Shown here: piece after piece, positions 11,856 to 22,556 of the stretch
Layout: every line of letters begins with the position of its first letter
Numbering within the stretch: position 1 is the first letter of the stretch
Origin: Grimontia celer
Lineage (GTDB): Bacteria > Pseudomonadota > Gammaproteobacteria > Enterobacterales > Vibrionaceae
Reading direction: 5' to 3'
Assembly (NCBI RefSeq): GCF_900055185.1
Contig: NZ_FIZX01000003.1
Coordinates: 124,001-188,000 of the forward strand
DNA: 64,000 bases
The notes under the pieces: model-generated
Database searches by the model: none
What the model saw: the letters and a program-made list of their open reading frames with translations, nothing else
Told to the model about the DNA's origin: nothing
Translations under genes and position numbers: made by a program

Positions 11856-13286
11856 ATGAGTAAAGAAATCAAAGCCCAAGTCGTCGTACTGGGTTCGGGT
11901 CCTGCAGGTTATTCAGCGGCGTTTCGCTGTGCAGACCTGGGTCTGGACACCGTTCTGGTAGAAAAATACAGCACGCTGGGTGGTGTGTGTCTGAACGTGG
12001 GTTGTATCCCATCGAAAGCACTGCTGCACGTTGCGAAAGTTATCGAAGAAGCAAAAGCGATGGCTGACCACGGTGTTGTATTTGGTGAACCAACTACAGA
12101 CATCAGCAAAATCCGCGTATGGAAAGAGAAAGTTGTTAACCAACTGACTGGCGGTCTTGGCGGCATGGCTAAGATGCGTAAAGTGAACGTGGTTAACGGC
12201 TACGGTAAATTTACCGGTCCTAACACCATCGTGGTTGAAGGTGCAGATGGCGCGACCACTGTTAACTTCGACAACGCAATCATCGCTGCGGGTTCTCGCC
12301 CAATCGAACTGCCATTTATCCCGCATGAAGATCCACGCATCTGGGACTCTACCGATGCACTGGAACTGAAAGAAGTTCCTGAGAAAATGCTGGTTATGGG
12401 TGGCGGTATCATCGGTCTGGAGATGGGTACTGTTTACCACTCACTGGGTTCTCAAATCGACGTGGTTGAGATGTTCGACCAAGTTATCCCAGCAGCAGAT
12501 AAAGACATCGTTAAAGTCTTCACCAAGCGTATCAGCAAGAAGTTCAACCTGATGCTGGAAACCAAAGTGACTGCGGTTGAAGCGAAGGAAGATGGCATCT
12601 ATGTAACGATGGAAGGTAAGAAAGCACCTGCTGAGCCGACTCGTTACGACGCAGTACTGGTTGCTATCGGCCGTGTACCTAACGGTAAGCTGCTGGACGC
12701 TGAGAAATCAGGTGTTGAAGTTGATGAGCGTGGTTTCATCAACGTTGACAAGCAAATGCGTACCAACGTACCGCACATCTACGCGATCGGTGACATCGTA
12801 GGTCAGCCAATGCTGGCTCACAAAGGTGTTCATGAAGGTCATGTAGCGGCTGAAGTTATCGCTGGTAAGAAGCACTACTTCGATCCGAAAGTGATTCCTT
12901 CCATTGCGTACACTGAGCCAGAAGTGGCTTGGGTTGGTCTGACTGAGAAAGAAGCGAAAGCACAAGGCATCAACTACGAAGTTGCTACCTTCCCATGGGC
13001 TGCATCTGGCCGTGCAATCGCGTCTGACTGCTCAGACGGTATGACGAAGATGATCTTCGACAAAGACACTCACCGTGTTATCGGTGGTGCGATTGTTGGT
13101 ACCAACGGTGGCGAACTGCTAGGCGAAATCGGTCTGGCTATCGAGATGGGTTGTGATGCAGAAGACATCGCATTGACCATCCACGCTCACCCGACTCTGC
13201 ATGAGTCTGTTGGTCTGGCTGCAGAAGTGTTTGAAGGCACGATTACTGACCTTCCAAATGCGAAAGCGGTGAAGAAGAAAAAATAA
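11856..13286 (+). CDS. lpd: Dihydrolipoyl dehydrogenase (E3)
   Basis: FAD-dependent disulfide reductase that reoxidises dihydrolipoamide with NAD+ for the pyruvate and 2-oxoglutarate dehydrogenase and glycine cleavage complexes. 476 residues. Visible features are the FAD dinucleotide fold VLGSGPAGYSAA (about 11-22), the redox disulfide Cys45/Cys50 in GGVCLNVGCIPSK, the NAD fold MVMGGGIIGLEMG, the FAD-binding YAIGDIVG, and the C-terminal catalytic dyad region HAHPTLHES. The basic C-terminal tail (VKKKK) is typical. Codon bias is high, as in aceE. It ends just before a strong terminator. Confidence 0.98.
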   Translation: MSKEIKAQVVVLGSGPAGYSAAFRCADLGLDTVLVEKYSTLGGVCLNVGCIPSKALLHVAKVIEEAKAMADHGVVFGEPTTDISKIRVWKEKVVNQLTGGLGGMAKMRKVNVVNGYGKFTGPNTIVVEGADGATTVNFDNAIIAAGSRPIELPFIPHEDPRIWDSTDALELKEVPEKMLVMGGGIIGLEMGTVYHSLGSQIDVVEMFDQVIPAADKDIVKVFTKRISKKFNLMLETKVTAVEAKEDGIYVTMEGKKAPAEPTRYDAVLVAIGRVPNGKLLDAEKSGVEVDERGFINVDKQMRTNVPHIYAIGDIVGQPMLAHKGVHEGHVAAEVIAGKKHYFDPKVIPSIAYTEPEVAWVGLTEKEAKAQGINYEVATFPWAASGRAIASDCSDGMTKMIFDKDTHRVIGGAIVGTNGGELLGEIGLAIEMGCDAEDIALTIHAHPTLHESVGLAAEVFEGTITDLPNAKAVKKKK

Positions 13287-13304
13287 TTTCTGATTCCAGA
13301 ATTG

Positions 13305-13332
13305 AAAAGCGTCTCTTAGGAGGCGCTTTTTT
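13305..13332 (+). terminator. Intrinsic terminator of the pdh operon after lpd
   Basis: Stem AAAAGCGTCTC / GAGGCGCTTTT with loop TTAG, followed by further T residues, 19 bp after the lpd stop. Confidence 0.88.
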
Positions 13333-13663
13333 ATTTCTGCTGTTTAATAAATTAGGCTTGGTGTTAGCGTTACTTTACAAGCGTAAGAGCTTGATATAAC
13401 GGCTTTTTGAACCAGTCTTAAAATTTTTAAACGGTCAGCGTATTTTTATTTCGATTAGGTCAAAGAAGTGTTTGATAATGTTTCTGAATAATTGAAAAAA
13501 CGCATAATATTGCGGACATTGATCGTGTGTTTGTCTGATTTAGCGTAAGCCTATTTGGTTCCCCTTTTTGACAGCGTGTGTGCTCATCACCACTTTTCTG
13601 TCAGCCCTACCTTTTTGCTTTTTCAACAATACCCATCGATCGTTTATGCAGTTTGAGGTTCCC
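13333..13663. other. AT-rich intergenic stretch between lpd and a chemoreceptor gene
   Basis: About 330 bp with no convincing gene. An open frame extends upstream of the receptor start, but its residues have no receptor character. The promoter of the receptor gene presumably lies here; no confident sigma-70 or sigma-28 pair was found by eye. Confidence 0.45.
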
Positions 13664-15307
13664 ATGTTTGCGTTTAGCCAACTTTCGTTTAAGACCAAGC
13701 TTTTTATACCGCTTGCGTTTGTTAGCACCATTTTTACTGGCGTCTTAGTGGCGTCTTATCAGACTTTTGAAAGACAAATTACGCTCAACGAAGAGCTTAA
13801 TGAGCAGCTTCAGCCCACATTCACTGATATTGAAGATGCCTACCGAGACCTCTATCAGTCGCTGGGAAGTTTGGAAGGTTTGCTGGCGCGAGGAGTATCA
13901 CCAGCAACGATTGAAGTGCAGCAATTCGAGTTTTATGACAATGCACCGAAAGCGGTACAGCGTATGAAATCCTTTCAATCTCTGATTGATACGGGCATTG
14001 TCGATAGATCTCTTCAGGCTGATCTAAACCGACTCACACAGAAGACGGATCGTTGGCTTGATGCTTTGGAAGTGATTATTAACGAGCCTTCCACCGCGAA
14101 AGCTCGATATGCAGAGCAACATAAGGCTCTCTCCGACGATTTCGCCGACATCCGAGGTGATATCAAGATCCTTGAGAAGGCGATTGAGGCTGCGACTAAA
14201 CGAGTTTCCGGCGAAATCGCTGAGTCCACGATTAGCGCTGAGCGCTTGATTGTTGGTGGCACGTTCGCTGCGCTTATTCTGGCACTGGTCGGCGGGATAG
14301 TGCTGTCCCGAATGCTGATGAAGCCGATCAATGAAATGTTGGAAGCACTGAGAAACATTGCTTCAGGAGATGGCGATCTAACGCAGCGACTGTCAGTGCA
14401 ATCACAAGACGAAATTGGACAACTTGGTAACGCATTCAATGAATTTGTCACAAAGATACAAACCAGTATCAAGCAGGTTGTTGATGCCTCTCATGATGTC
14501 CGTGCTCAAACAGAGCAGATCGAAACGGCGATGCGAAGCAGTGTGACGCAAACAGAAAGTCAGCAACGTGAAAGCGACATGATCGCTGCTGCGGTACAGG
14601 AAATGAGTGCCAGTAGCTTCCAGATCAGCGAAAACGCTTCGGAAGCAGCAGAAGCAACTCATACTGCGACGCAGGAAGTGGGCGCAGCGCAGGATAGCCT
14701 TGCGAGCACTGTGAGCGCCATGGCATCGCTTCGTGAGCGTATTGAGCAGTCACAATCGACCATTGGTACTCTTAACAATGATGTCGACAGCATTGCGTCA
14801 ATCATCGACGTGATTCGTGGCATCGCAGAACAAACCAACTTACTGGCATTGAATGCGGCGATTGAAGCTGCGCGTGCGGGTGAGCAGGGTCGAGGTTTTG
14901 CTGTTGTTGCCGATGAAGTGCGCGTGCTGGCGAACAAGACTCAGCAAAGTACGGAAGAGATCCGTGAAATGATTGAGCGCCTTGAAACCGGCACCAAGAA
15001 TGCCGTGGTAGCTATGGATGAAAGTAGCGAAGCGAGCCAGAAGACCGTCGCTCAAATCCAGCAAACCTCGGAATACCTGGATGCAGTATCCACCATGATT
15101 GTCACCATCAATGACCAGAACAGTCAGGTCGCAGCAGCGTCTTCTCAGCAAAAGACAGTATCGGAAGACATTAACCGCAACATTCACGGTATCGTGGAAA
15201 ATGGAAAGCAAGTGCACGATAACCTGGAAGAAGTGGAAGGTGTGTGCCTGAATCTGGCGGAAAGAAGCCGACAACTCGACAGCGTGGTTGGCGCTTTCAG
15301 AGTCTAA
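13664..15307 (+). CDS. Methyl-accepting chemotaxis protein (transmembrane, helical periplasmic sensor)
   Basis: Chemoreceptor controlling a CheA kinase. With ATG 13664 (GAGG five nt upstream) the protein is 547 residues. TM1 is [18 protein letters not shown] (about 13-30), followed by a periplasmic, apparently all-helical sensor of about 170 residues resembling four-helix-bundle domains. TM2 is near 203-222, then a HAMP domain (about 225-278) and the cytoplasmic signalling hairpin, with tip [20 protein letters not shown]. It lacks a C-terminal CheR-tethering pentapeptide and ends VVGAFRV. The ligand is unknown. The open frame allows an upstream start, but those residues do not look like receptor sequence. 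It converges with another receptor gene across a shared terminator. Confidence 0.92.
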   Translation: MFAFSQLSFKTKLFIPLAFVSTIFTGVLVASYQTFERQITLNEELNEQLQPTFTDIEDAYRDLYQSLGSLEGLLARGVSPATIEVQQFEFYDNAPKAVQRMKSFQSLIDTGIVDRSLQADLNRLTQKTDRWLDALEVIINEPSTAKARYAEQHKALSDDFADIRGDIKILEKAIEAATKRVSGEIAESTISAERLIVGGTFAALILALVGGIVLSRMLMKPINEMLEALRNIASGDGDLTQRLSVQSQDEIGQLGNAFNEFVTKIQTSIKQVVDASHDVRAQTEQIETAMRSSVTQTESQQRESDMIAAAVQEMSASSFQISENASEAAEATHTATQEVGAAQDSLASTVSAMASLRERIEQSQSTIGTLNNDVDSIASIIDVIRGIAEQTNLLALNAAIEAARAGEQGRGFAVVADEVRVLANKTQQSTEEIREMIERLETGTKNAVVAMDESSEASQKTVAQIQQTSEYLDAVSTMIVTINDQNSQVAAASSQQKTVSEDINRNIHGIVENGKQVHDNLEEVEGVCLNLAERSRQLDSVVGAFRV

Positions 15308-15319
15308 GCGTTCACGCAC

Positions 15320-15347
15320 AAAAAACGCCGCAATTGCGGCGTTTTTT
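15320..15347. terminator. Bidirectional terminator between convergent chemoreceptor genes
   Basis: A perfect palindrome with core CGCCGCAATTGCGGCG flanked by A6 and T6, so it should terminate both the plus-strand gene ending at 15307 and the minus-strand gene ending at 15365. Confidence 0.92.
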
Positions 15348-15364
15348 GTTTTTTTTGGCAACGT

Positions 15365-17278
15365 TTAAAGTTTAAAGCGTTTTACCAGTTCGTCGAGTGT
15401 ATGCGAAAGTTCCCGCAACTCATCGCTGGCACGAGCCATGTTCTCAGCCGTATCTGCGGTTTGCTGAGTGGTTTCGTTAATGTCTTCGATGTTGCGGTTG
15501 ATGTCAGCAACGACGGTCGACTGTTCTTCCGTCGCTGTTGCGACTTGAGTGTTGATGTCTGAAATCAGTACGATTTGCTCGTTGATTTGCATCAGTGCTG
15601 AAGAGGCATTCTGTGACGCATCCGCGCCCTGGAAGGTCAGTTGTTGACTGCTCTCCATCGCTTCAACAGCAGATTGCGCTTCTTTCTGCAGATCATCGAT
15701 CATGGTCTGAATTTCATTGGTGGATTCCGCGGTTCGGCTGGCAAGGCTTCTCACTTCATCGGCAACCACCGCAAAGCCGCGCCCTTGTTCGCCAGCACGT
15801 GCCGCTTCAATCGCTGCATTCAGGGCCAGTAAATTGGTTTGTTCTGAAACGCCACGTATAACATCCAAAATTCCACCGATTTGCTGGGTATTACCAGCCA
15901 GCTTGCGGATCACCTCTGCCATGTTGTCCATGTCAGTGGCGAGCTGCTGAATACTGTCTTGCGCCGACATGACCACGCTCTGGCCCGTCGCCGTTTCATT
16001 CGCTGCATTGTTGGCTGAATCCGCCGCATGAGCAGCATTGGCCGCGATTTCATTCACTGTCGCGCCCATTTCATTGATGGCGGTAACAACAAGCATGGTA
16101 CGGTCACGCTGACTTTGACTCTGATTCTGGGTCATTTGCGCTTGCTCAGCCACGACAGAAGCCGAGTTGTTAAGTGACTGGCTGGTGGCTGCAACATCAC
16201 CCACCACTTGATGGATTTTGCTGACGAAACCATTGAAGCCCTGCGCAAGTTGACCGATTTCGTCGTTGCCTTTTACCTCAAGACGTTGGCGGAGGTCGCC
16301 TTCGCCTTCACCGATATCACGGAAAACTTTCGCCAAATCGGAGATAGGACGGGTGATAGTCGATGCAAGGAATACCGCAGCAACGGCAATCAGCGCACAC
16401 ACCAAGACGGACAGCAGGATGATCTGCTGTGCCGTGCTGGTGAGTTCATCGTAAACTTCGCCGGTCGGCACTTCGGCGACTACAAACCAATCCAAAGAAG
16501 GAATGTAGCTGGATGCCAAAAGAACATCACGCTCACCGGTTGATGTCGCAATCAGGTTAAAGTCACTTTGAATTAACAGGTCACGAACATTTCCCTGATA
16601 CATCTGAGAGATGTTACTGCTGCCCATGTGGGCACTGTCGCGGTGCAACTGCACTCGGCCGTCACGGGAAACCATAAATACAAAGCCACTCTGCTCGACT
16701 TTGAACTGGTTCATGAAGTTGACCATGTTATCCATTGAACGGGACAGACCAGCCAATAGGGATCCGTTAAGCTGTTGATAGTTTACAAACAGCTTCAGGT
16801 CGCCGTTATCTTCCCGGTATACACTGGTGGTGCGCGCTTTACCGCTGCTGACCAGTTTAAAGAACCAGGAGCTGTCTTCTGGTTTCAGTTGACGCAGAAA
16901 GCCGTCCTGGTTCCAGTAGTCACCGTTTGCACGGTTGGCGACAGAAGCATCCGTTAATTGGTATTGTTGTTTAAGGGATTGAAGTGTCTCAACGATATCC
17001 GACTTGGAGCGTGGGTCCCCAGCAGCCTGAACGGCGGTTGCCATCATTGGCATACTGGCCAATTGCTCTGCGGCGGCTTTCAGTTGGGTGACACTTTGCT
17101 CCACTTCTTCACGGATATTGGTGAGAAGTAGTGGCAGCTCATTGTCGAGCAGACGCGCCTCTACCATATCGTGGGCTTTGGTGAGACTCAGGAAACTGAC
17201 GAGGGTGGTGGAAGCGATAACCGCTGAGATCATCGCAAAAATGAGTTTCTGTTTTATAGTTAACCGCGTGAAATACAT
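15365..17278 (-). CDS. Methyl-accepting chemotaxis protein with dCACHE-type sensor
   Basis: Transmembrane chemoreceptor of 637 residues. TM1 (about 11-32) precedes a periplasmic region of about 245 residues. Sequences such as [23 protein letters not shown]-like [12 protein letters not shown] and [16 protein letters not shown] are typical of double-CACHE (dCACHE_1) ligand domains, which often bind amino acids or organic acids. TM2 is about 285-305, then HAMP (about 308-360) and the MCP signalling domain with tip [20 protein letters not shown]. No C-terminal pentapeptide tether (ends LVKRFKL). The ligand cannot be inferred. Transcribed divergently from the patatin gene, 79 bp away. Confidence 0.93.
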   Translation of the reverse strand: MYFTRLTIKQKLIFAMISAVIASTTLVSFLSLTKAHDMVEARLLDNELPLLLTNIREEVEQSVTQLKAAAEQLASMPMMATAVQAAGDPRSKSDIVETLQSLKQQYQLTDASVANRANGDYWNQDGFLRQLKPEDSSWFFKLVSSGKARTTSVYREDNGDLKLFVNYQQLNGSLLAGLSRSMDNMVNFMNQFKVEQSGFVFMVSRDGRVQLHRDSAHMGSSNISQMYQGNVRDLLIQSDFNLIATSTGERDVLLASSYIPSLDWFVVAEVPTGEVYDELTSTAQQIILLSVLVCALIAVAAVFLASTITRPISDLAKVFRDIGEGEGDLRQRLEVKGNDEIGQLAQGFNGFVSKIHQVVGDVAATSQSLNNSASVVAEQAQMTQNQSQSQRDRTMLVVTAINEMGATVNEIAANAAHAADSANNAANETATGQSVVMSAQDSIQQLATDMDNMAEVIRKLAGNTQQIGGILDVIRGVSEQTNLLALNAAIEAARAGEQGRGFAVVADEVRSLASRTAESTNEIQTMIDDLQKEAQSAVEAMESSQQLTFQGADASQNASSALMQINEQIVLISDINTQVATATEEQSTVVADINRNIEDINETTQQTADTAENMARASDELRELSHTLDELVKRFKL

Positions 17279-17357
17279 GCTTTTCTCCGTGGTGCCGATA
17301 TGCGTTCGGCGTCGTTATTAGCGTTCATGGAACATTGAAATTGCAAGGCAGCAAAAA

Positions 17358-19631
17358 ATGTTGATTAGGCTTCTAAAGGGCAGGTTGGTTACTGCAGCGA
17401 TACTGTTGTCGGCCACGCTGTCTGCATCTTTAGCGTTTGCGGAAAATAATTCTCAAAGACCAACTATTGGTTTAGTACTGGGTGGCGGGGGCGCGAAAGG
17501 CGCAGCACACGTAGGTGTGCTAAAGGCTTTGGAAGAAATGCACATCCCTGTGGACTACATTGCCGGTACCAGTATGGGTGCCTATGTAGGTGGACTTTAT
17601 GCCACGGGCATGAGTGCTGATGAAATTGGTGCCATGATGGAATCCATCGACTGGAATGAAGGTTATCAGGACAGAGTTTACCGCGGCGACCGTCGTATCC
17701 GCGACAAAGAGCATGAAGACCGTTATAACCTCTCCACCAATCTCGGCTTCGATTTTAAAAGTCTGAAAACACCGCAAGGGGTTGTTCAGGGTCAGAATAT
17801 GATCCGTATTCTTCGAGACTCGACGGGCAATCTGCCTTCCTTTGCATCGTTTGACCAAATGGTGGTGCCATACCGAGCCGTTGCAACAGACATTGAGCGA
17901 CTGATTCCCGTTGTCATCGGTGATGGGCAACTGACCGAAGCCATGCTTGCAAGTATGGCTGTACCGGGGGCATTGCCTCCTGTGGAGCTGGATGGGCATT
18001 ATCTGGTCGATGGCGGTTCAGTGAATAACTTACCCGTTGATGTAGCGAAAGCGCTGGGTGCTGATATCGTCATTGCTGTCGATATTAGTACCGACTACTA
18101 CCCGGCAGAAGAGCTGGGCTCTTACCTTCAGGTTATGAATCAGTTGGTGAACTTTATGGTTCGCCAGAGCACGGAAAAACAAATCGGAAACATGGATAAG
18201 AACGATTTCCTGTTGACCCCGGATGTGGGTGATATGGAAACCACAGAGTTTGACCGTGTGCCGGAAGCACTGCAGAAAGGCTATGAGATCGCCATGGCCA
18301 ATCGGGCGGCGCTGGAAAAAGTGAGCCTGACTTCCGGTGAATATCAGGAGTATGTGGAAGAAAAACAAAAGCGCCGCCGAATGATGCTTTATGGTGACAC
18401 GTTGGATGTGGACCGTATCGTGATTAACAACGACACCAGCTTCTCTGACGAAGTACTTAAAGCCCGTCTAGACCTGGAAACCGGCAAAATGGATTCCGAG
18501 AATCTTGAGAAGTCGGTACAGAACCTCTATGCGCTGGATCGGTTCGAAACCGTGCGTTACCACCTTGAACAGGTAGGTAAGGAAAATGTGCTGGTCGTTG
18601 ATGTAGCGGAAAAGAGTTGGGGGCCGAACTTTGTCGACTTCCGCTTTGCCCTTGAAGATAACTTCGAGTCAGATACCAATTTCTCTGCGGGCGTGAGTAT
18701 CAACACTACGGGGCTTTCGGATTATGGCGCAGAGCTTCGCTCGACGTTTGAATTAGGTACTGACAAGAAAGCACAGGCTGAACTCTATTTACCATTCTCC
18801 GCCGAGCAGACCTTCTTTGCGGAAATCCTGGGTGGGTTCGAGGTCAGAGAGCGTGATGCCTACTTTAGAGAGGAAGAGCCGGTACTGGGCAATGATACTT
18901 TTGCCGTCGGCGTTCGTTACAGCGAGGTAATTGGTGATATCAGTGTGGGTTGGCAGCCAAAGCTGTGGGGCGAGTTTAAGCTGGGTTACCGCCATCTTTA
19001 CGGCGAAGAGAAAGTGGCGAGCAGTGAAAGTTACCGGAGCGACTATGAACGAGCCATGCCATATCTTTCGTTTACTCTCGACACTTTGGATAACCGGGTC
19101 TTCCCGAACTACGGCGCCTATATTGATGCCTCTCTTGGCTATGCAAAAGATAGTCTGAAATCTCAGGGTGAGCGTTCGGACAGTGAAGCGGCGGTGCTTA
19201 ATGTAGAAGGTATCTACGCCCAAAACTGGGGCAAGCACACCCTTTACGGCAAAGCGAAATATGGCACCATCAATGCCAGAGTGGGCAATGTATTGATTGA
19301 GCCACATGAGCTGGGCGGCTTTCTGAACCTGTCAGGTATTCCAAGAGATTCGCTCTGGGCGAACAATATCGCTTACAGTGCGTTGGTTTATCGTTATCGT
19401 CTGCTGGATAACGACTTTGGATTGTTTAAATCTCCTGTGTATTTAGGCACTTCCTTCGAATACGGTGGAGTGTGGAACAACCCAGACTTTTCACTAAAAG
19501 ATATACCGTTTTACACCGCAGGCAGTATATTTGCTGGGGTCGATTCACCATTGGGGCCAATCATTGTCGCCTATGGTCGTACAGAAAATGATCTCGATTC
19601 GTTCTATTTTATAGTCGGGTCCCAATTCTAA
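17358..19631 (+). CDS. Patatin-like phospholipase with POTRA and Omp85 barrel (type Vd autotransporter, PlpD-like)
   Basis: Outer-membrane-anchored lipolytic protein. 757 residues: a signal peptide (about 1-28, cleaved after LAFA); a patatin domain (about 36-330) with oxyanion loop GGGGAKG, nucleophile Ser72 in GTSMG and catalytic Asp218 in DGG; a single POTRA-like segment (about 350-425, beginning VDRIVINND); and a C-terminal 16-strand Omp85-type barrel ending in Phe (FIVGSQF), the usual BAM signal. The arrangement equals Pseudomonas PlpD, the prototype of type Vd secretion. Catalytic residues are intact, so it is probably an active phospholipase A or lysophospholipase. Whether the passenger is released cannot be told from sequence. 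Confidence 0.9.
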   Translation: MLIRLLKGRLVTAAILLSATLSASLAFAENNSQRPTIGLVLGGGGAKGAAHVGVLKALEEMHIPVDYIAGTSMGAYVGGLYATGMSADEIGAMMESIDWNEGYQDRVYRGDRRIRDKEHEDRYNLSTNLGFDFKSLKTPQGVVQGQNMIRILRDSTGNLPSFASFDQMVVPYRAVATDIERLIPVVIGDGQLTEAMLASMAVPGALPPVELDGHYLVDGGSVNNLPVDVAKALGADIVIAVDISTDYYPAEELGSYLQVMNQLVNFMVRQSTEKQIGNMDKNDFLLTPDVGDMETTEFDRVPEALQKGYEIAMANRAALEKVSLTSGEYQEYVEEKQKRRRMMLYGDTLDVDRIVINNDTSFSDEVLKARLDLETGKMDSENLEKSVQNLYALDRFETVRYHLEQVGKENVLVVDVAEKSWGPNFVDFRFALEDNFESDTNFSAGVSINTTGLSDYGAELRSTFELGTDKKAQAELYLPFSAEQTFFAEILGGFEVRERDAYFREEEPVLGNDTFAVGVRYSEVIGDISVGWQPKLWGEFKLGYRHLYGEEKVASSESYRSDYERAMPYLSFTLDTLDNRVFPNYGAYIDASLGYAKDSLKSQGERSDSEAAVLNVEGIYAQNWGKHTLYGKAKYGTINARVGNVLIEPHELGGFLNLSGIPRDSLWANNIAYSALVYRYRLLDNDFGLFKSPVYLGTSFEYGGVWNNPDFSLKDIPFYTAGSIFAGVDSPLGPIIVAYGRTENDLDSFYFIVGSQF

Positions 19632-19817
19632 AGGACGCAGAGAACGAAGTGACCACTTCGTTCTCACTGACAAATCAGATGTTTCATTCCATGCCCGGAA
19701 TTTAAAATTTGGTTAAAAAGTGATAACATGCCAGCTTCGTTATGCAGGGCACCATAGAAAGATAGCTACCTCCTACATTTCATCCGGTGCCTGCTAGCCG
19801 AGCTTAATTCCAAGGAT

Positions 19818-19838
19818 GTCTGGCCGCGACGGCCGGAC
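19818..19838 (+). promoter_or_regulatory. GC-rich hairpin in the acnB leader
   Basis: An 8-bp stem (GTCTGGCC / GGCCGGAC, one wobble pair) around loop GCGAC ends 20 nt before the acnB start codon, just upstream of its AGGA ribosome site. It might affect acnB translation or mRNA stability; no function is shown. Confidence 0.4.
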
Positions 19839-19858
19839 CGCAATATGAGGAAAACGTC

Positions 19859-22456
19859 GTGCTTGAAGCCTATCGTAAACACGTCGAAGAACGTGCTGCT
19901 CAGGGCATCGTCCCTAAACCACTTGATGCGGAGCAAACCGCAGCCCTAATTGAACTGCTCAAGAACCCACCTGCCGGTGAAGAAAGCACTATTATCGATC
20001 TGCTGGAAAACCGAATTCCACCAGGCGTAGACGAAGCGGCATATGTTAAAGCTTGCTTCTTGTCTGCTGTAGCGAAGGGCGAAGACAGCTCTCCACTGAT
20101 CAGTAAAGAGCGCGCAGTTGAACTGCTTGGCACCATGCAAGGCGGCTACAACATCGAATCACTGGTCGCTCTGCTGGATGATGACGCACTGGCGCCAATT
20201 TCGGCTAAAGCGCTCTCTCACACTCTGCTGATGTTCGATGCTTTCTACGATGTAGAAGAAAAAGCGAAAGCGGGTAACGCATTTGCGAAGCAGGTGATGG
20301 AGTCTTGGGCGGAAGCTGAGTGGTTCCTTTCCAAGCCGAATGTTCCTGAAAAAGTCACCCTGACAGTATTTAAAGTGACTGGTGAAACCAACACTGATGA
20401 TCTTTCACCAGCACCGGATGCCTGGTCTCGTCCAGACATCCCACTGCACGCTCTGGCGATGCTGAAAAACGAGCGCGACGGTATCAACCCTGACCAAGCG
20501 GGCGTGGTTGGTCCAATCAAGCAAATCGAAGCACTGAAAGAAAAAGGTCACCAACTGGTTTACGTGGGTGACGTTGTCGGTACGGGTTCTTCTCGTAAGT
20601 CTGCGACCAACTCTGTACTTTGGTTCATGGGCGATGACATTCCAAACGTTCCAAACAAGCGCGCAGGCGGTTTCTGTCTGGGTGGCAAAATTGCCCCTAT
20701 CTTCTTCAACACCATGGAAGATGCTGGCGCACTGCCAATCGAGTTGGACGTTTCCAAGCTGAACATGGGCGATGTGATTGACATCTACCCGTTCAAAGGT
20801 GAGGTTCGCAGCCACGGCTCTGACGACGTGCTGTCTACGTTCTCCCTGAAAACTGACGTACTTTACGATGAAGTACGCGCAGGTGGCCGTATTCCATTGA
20901 TCATCGGCCGTGGCCTGACAGACCGTGCGCGTGAAGCACTGGGTCTGGCTCCATCTGACGTTTTCCGTCGTCCTCAACCAGTGGCTGACTCTGGTAAGGG
21001 CTTTACCCTTGGTCAAAAAATGGTAGGTAAAGCATGTGGCGTTGAAGGTATCCGCCCTGGCACCTACTGTGAGCCTAAGATGACCACAGTAGGTTCTCAG
21101 GACACTACTGGCCCTATGACTCGTGATGAGCTGAAAGACCTGGCGTGTCTGGGCTTCTCTGCTGACCTGACTATGCAGTCTTTCTGTCACACTTCGGCGT
21201 ATCCTAAGCCAGTTGATGTGAACACTCACCACACGCTGCCAGATTTCATCATGAACCGCGGCGGTGTTTCCCTGCGTCCGGGTGATGGTGTTATCCACTC
21301 ATGGCTGAACCGTATGTTGCTGCCAGATACAGTAGGTACCGGCGGTGACTCACACACCCGTTTCCCACTGGGTATTTCGTTCCCAGCAGGTTCTGGTCTG
21401 GTTGCATTCGCAGCAGCGACCGGTGTGATGCCTCTGGATATGCCAGAATCAATCCTTGTTCGTTTCAAAGGTGAAATGCAGCCAGGTATCACTCTGCGTG
21501 ACCTTGTACATGCGATTCCTTACTACGCCATCAAGCAAGGCCTGCTGACGGTAGAGAAAGCAGGTAAGATCAACGCATTCTCTGGCCGCATTCTGGAAAT
21601 CGAAGGTGTTGAGCACCTGACGGTTGAGCAGGCATTCGAACTGTCTGATGCATCAGCAGAGCGTTCTGCTGCAGGTTGTACTGTGAAGCTGTCTCAAGAG
21701 TCAGTGGCAGAGTACCTGTCTTCTAACATCGTGATGCTGAAGTGGATGATCAGCGAAGGTTACGGCGATCGTCGTACCATCGAGCGTCGTATTTCTGCGA
21801 TGGAAGCATGGCTGGCGAACCCAGAGCTGATGGAAGCTGACGCAGATGCAGAATATGCAGAAGTGATCGAAATCGATCTGGCTGAGATCAACGAGCCAAT
21901 CCTTTGTGCGCCAAATGACCCAGATGATGCACGTCTGCTGTCTGACGTTGCTGGCGACAAGGTAGATGAAGTATTCATCGGTTCTTGTATGACCAACATC
22001 GGCCACTTCCGTGCAGCAGGTAAACTGTTGGATAAATTCGGTGGCACGCTGGAAACCCGTCTTTGGGTCGCTCCACCAACTAAGATGGACCGAGACCAGC
22101 TGACTGAAGAAGGCTACTACGGTATCTATGGCCGCGCTGGCGTACGTATCGAAACTCCTGGCTGTTCACTGTGTATGGGTAACCAAGCGCGTGTTGCTGA
22201 CAAGGCAACCGTACTGTCTACCTCTACCCGTAACTTCCCGAACCGTCTGGGTACAGGTGCGAATGTTTACCTGTCTTCTGCTGAGCTGGCATCTGTTGGT
22301 GCTATCCTGGGTCGTATCCCGACGGTTGAAGAGTATCTGGAATACGCGAAGCAAATCGATGCGACAGCGGCAGATACCTACCGTTACCTGAACTTCCACC
22401 GCATGGATCAATACACCAAGAAAGCGGATGAAGTGATTATCCAAGCAGCGGTTTAA
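19859..22456 (+). CDS. acnB: Bifunctional aconitate hydratase 2 / 2-methylisocitrate dehydratase AcnB
   Basis: [4Fe-4S] TCA-cycle enzyme interconverting citrate and isocitrate via cis-aconitate; AcnB can also dehydrate 2-methylcitrate products. 865 residues, the same length and near collinear with E. coli AcnB from [17 protein letters not shown] to the end. The HEAT-like N-terminal domain comes first, then the swivel domain and catalytic domains. Cluster ligands lie in VFIGSCMTN and [10 protein letters not shown]. The start is GTG, preceded by TGAGGA. A hairpin lies upstream in the leader. Followed by a terminator; in E. coli yacL comes next, but here another block intervenes. Confidence 0.98.
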   Translation: MLEAYRKHVEERAAQGIVPKPLDAEQTAALIELLKNPPAGEESTIIDLLENRIPPGVDEAAYVKACFLSAVAKGEDSSPLISKERAVELLGTMQGGYNIESLVALLDDDALAPISAKALSHTLLMFDAFYDVEEKAKAGNAFAKQVMESWAEAEWFLSKPNVPEKVTLTVFKVTGETNTDDLSPAPDAWSRPDIPLHALAMLKNERDGINPDQAGVVGPIKQIEALKEKGHQLVYVGDVVGTGSSRKSATNSVLWFMGDDIPNVPNKRAGGFCLGGKIAPIFFNTMEDAGALPIELDVSKLNMGDVIDIYPFKGEVRSHGSDDVLSTFSLKTDVLYDEVRAGGRIPLIIGRGLTDRAREALGLAPSDVFRRPQPVADSGKGFTLGQKMVGKACGVEGIRPGTYCEPKMTTVGSQDTTGPMTRDELKDLACLGFSADLTMQSFCHTSAYPKPVDVNTHHTLPDFIMNRGGVSLRPGDGVIHSWLNRMLLPDTVGTGGDSHTRFPLGISFPAGSGLVAFAAATGVMPLDMPESILVRFKGEMQPGITLRDLVHAIPYYAIKQGLLTVEKAGKINAFSGRILEIEGVEHLTVEQAFELSDASAERSAAGCTVKLSQESVAEYLSSNIVMLKWMISEGYGDRRTIERRISAMEAWLANPELMEADADAEYAEVIEIDLAEINEPILCAPNDPDDARLLSDVAGDKVDEVFIGSCMTNIGHFRAAGKLLDKFGGTLETRLWVAPPTKMDRDQLTEEGYYGIYGRAGVRIETPGCSLCMGNQARVADKATVLSTSTRNFPNRLGTGANVYLSSAELASVGAILGRIPTVEEYLEYAKQIDATAADTYRYLNFHRMDQYTKKADEVIIQAAV

Positions 22457-22477
22457 TGCTTGAATAACTGATAAAAG

Positions 22478-22501
22478 AAAGCCTCCTAATTGGGAGGCTT
22501 T
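22478..22501 (+). terminator. Intrinsic terminator after acnB
   Basis: AAAGCCTCC / GGGAGGCTTT-type stem with loop TAATT, 22 bp past the acnB stop, followed by a short T-rich run. Confidence 0.85.
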
Positions 22502-22525
22502 GTTCGTTATAGGGGATACTGATTT

Positions 22526-22556
22526 CCTAGGACCTAGGACCTAGGACTTAGGTCCT
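22526..22556. repeat. CCTAGGA tandem repeat at the glycerate kinase 3' end
   Basis: About four 7-bp units (CCTAGGA three times, then the variants CTTAGGT and CCTAACT). The array is nearly self-complementary. It overlaps the last six codons and stop of the minus-strand glycerate kinase gene (ending KLGPKS), so unit number would change that C-terminus. It marks the junction between acnB and the inserted glycerate block. Confidence 0.75.

Noticed and set aside
20405..21298. 297-codon minus-strand open frame inside acnB
   Set aside because: Antisense to a fully conserved acnB; composition is that of a reverse-frame shadow and no domain is recognisable.
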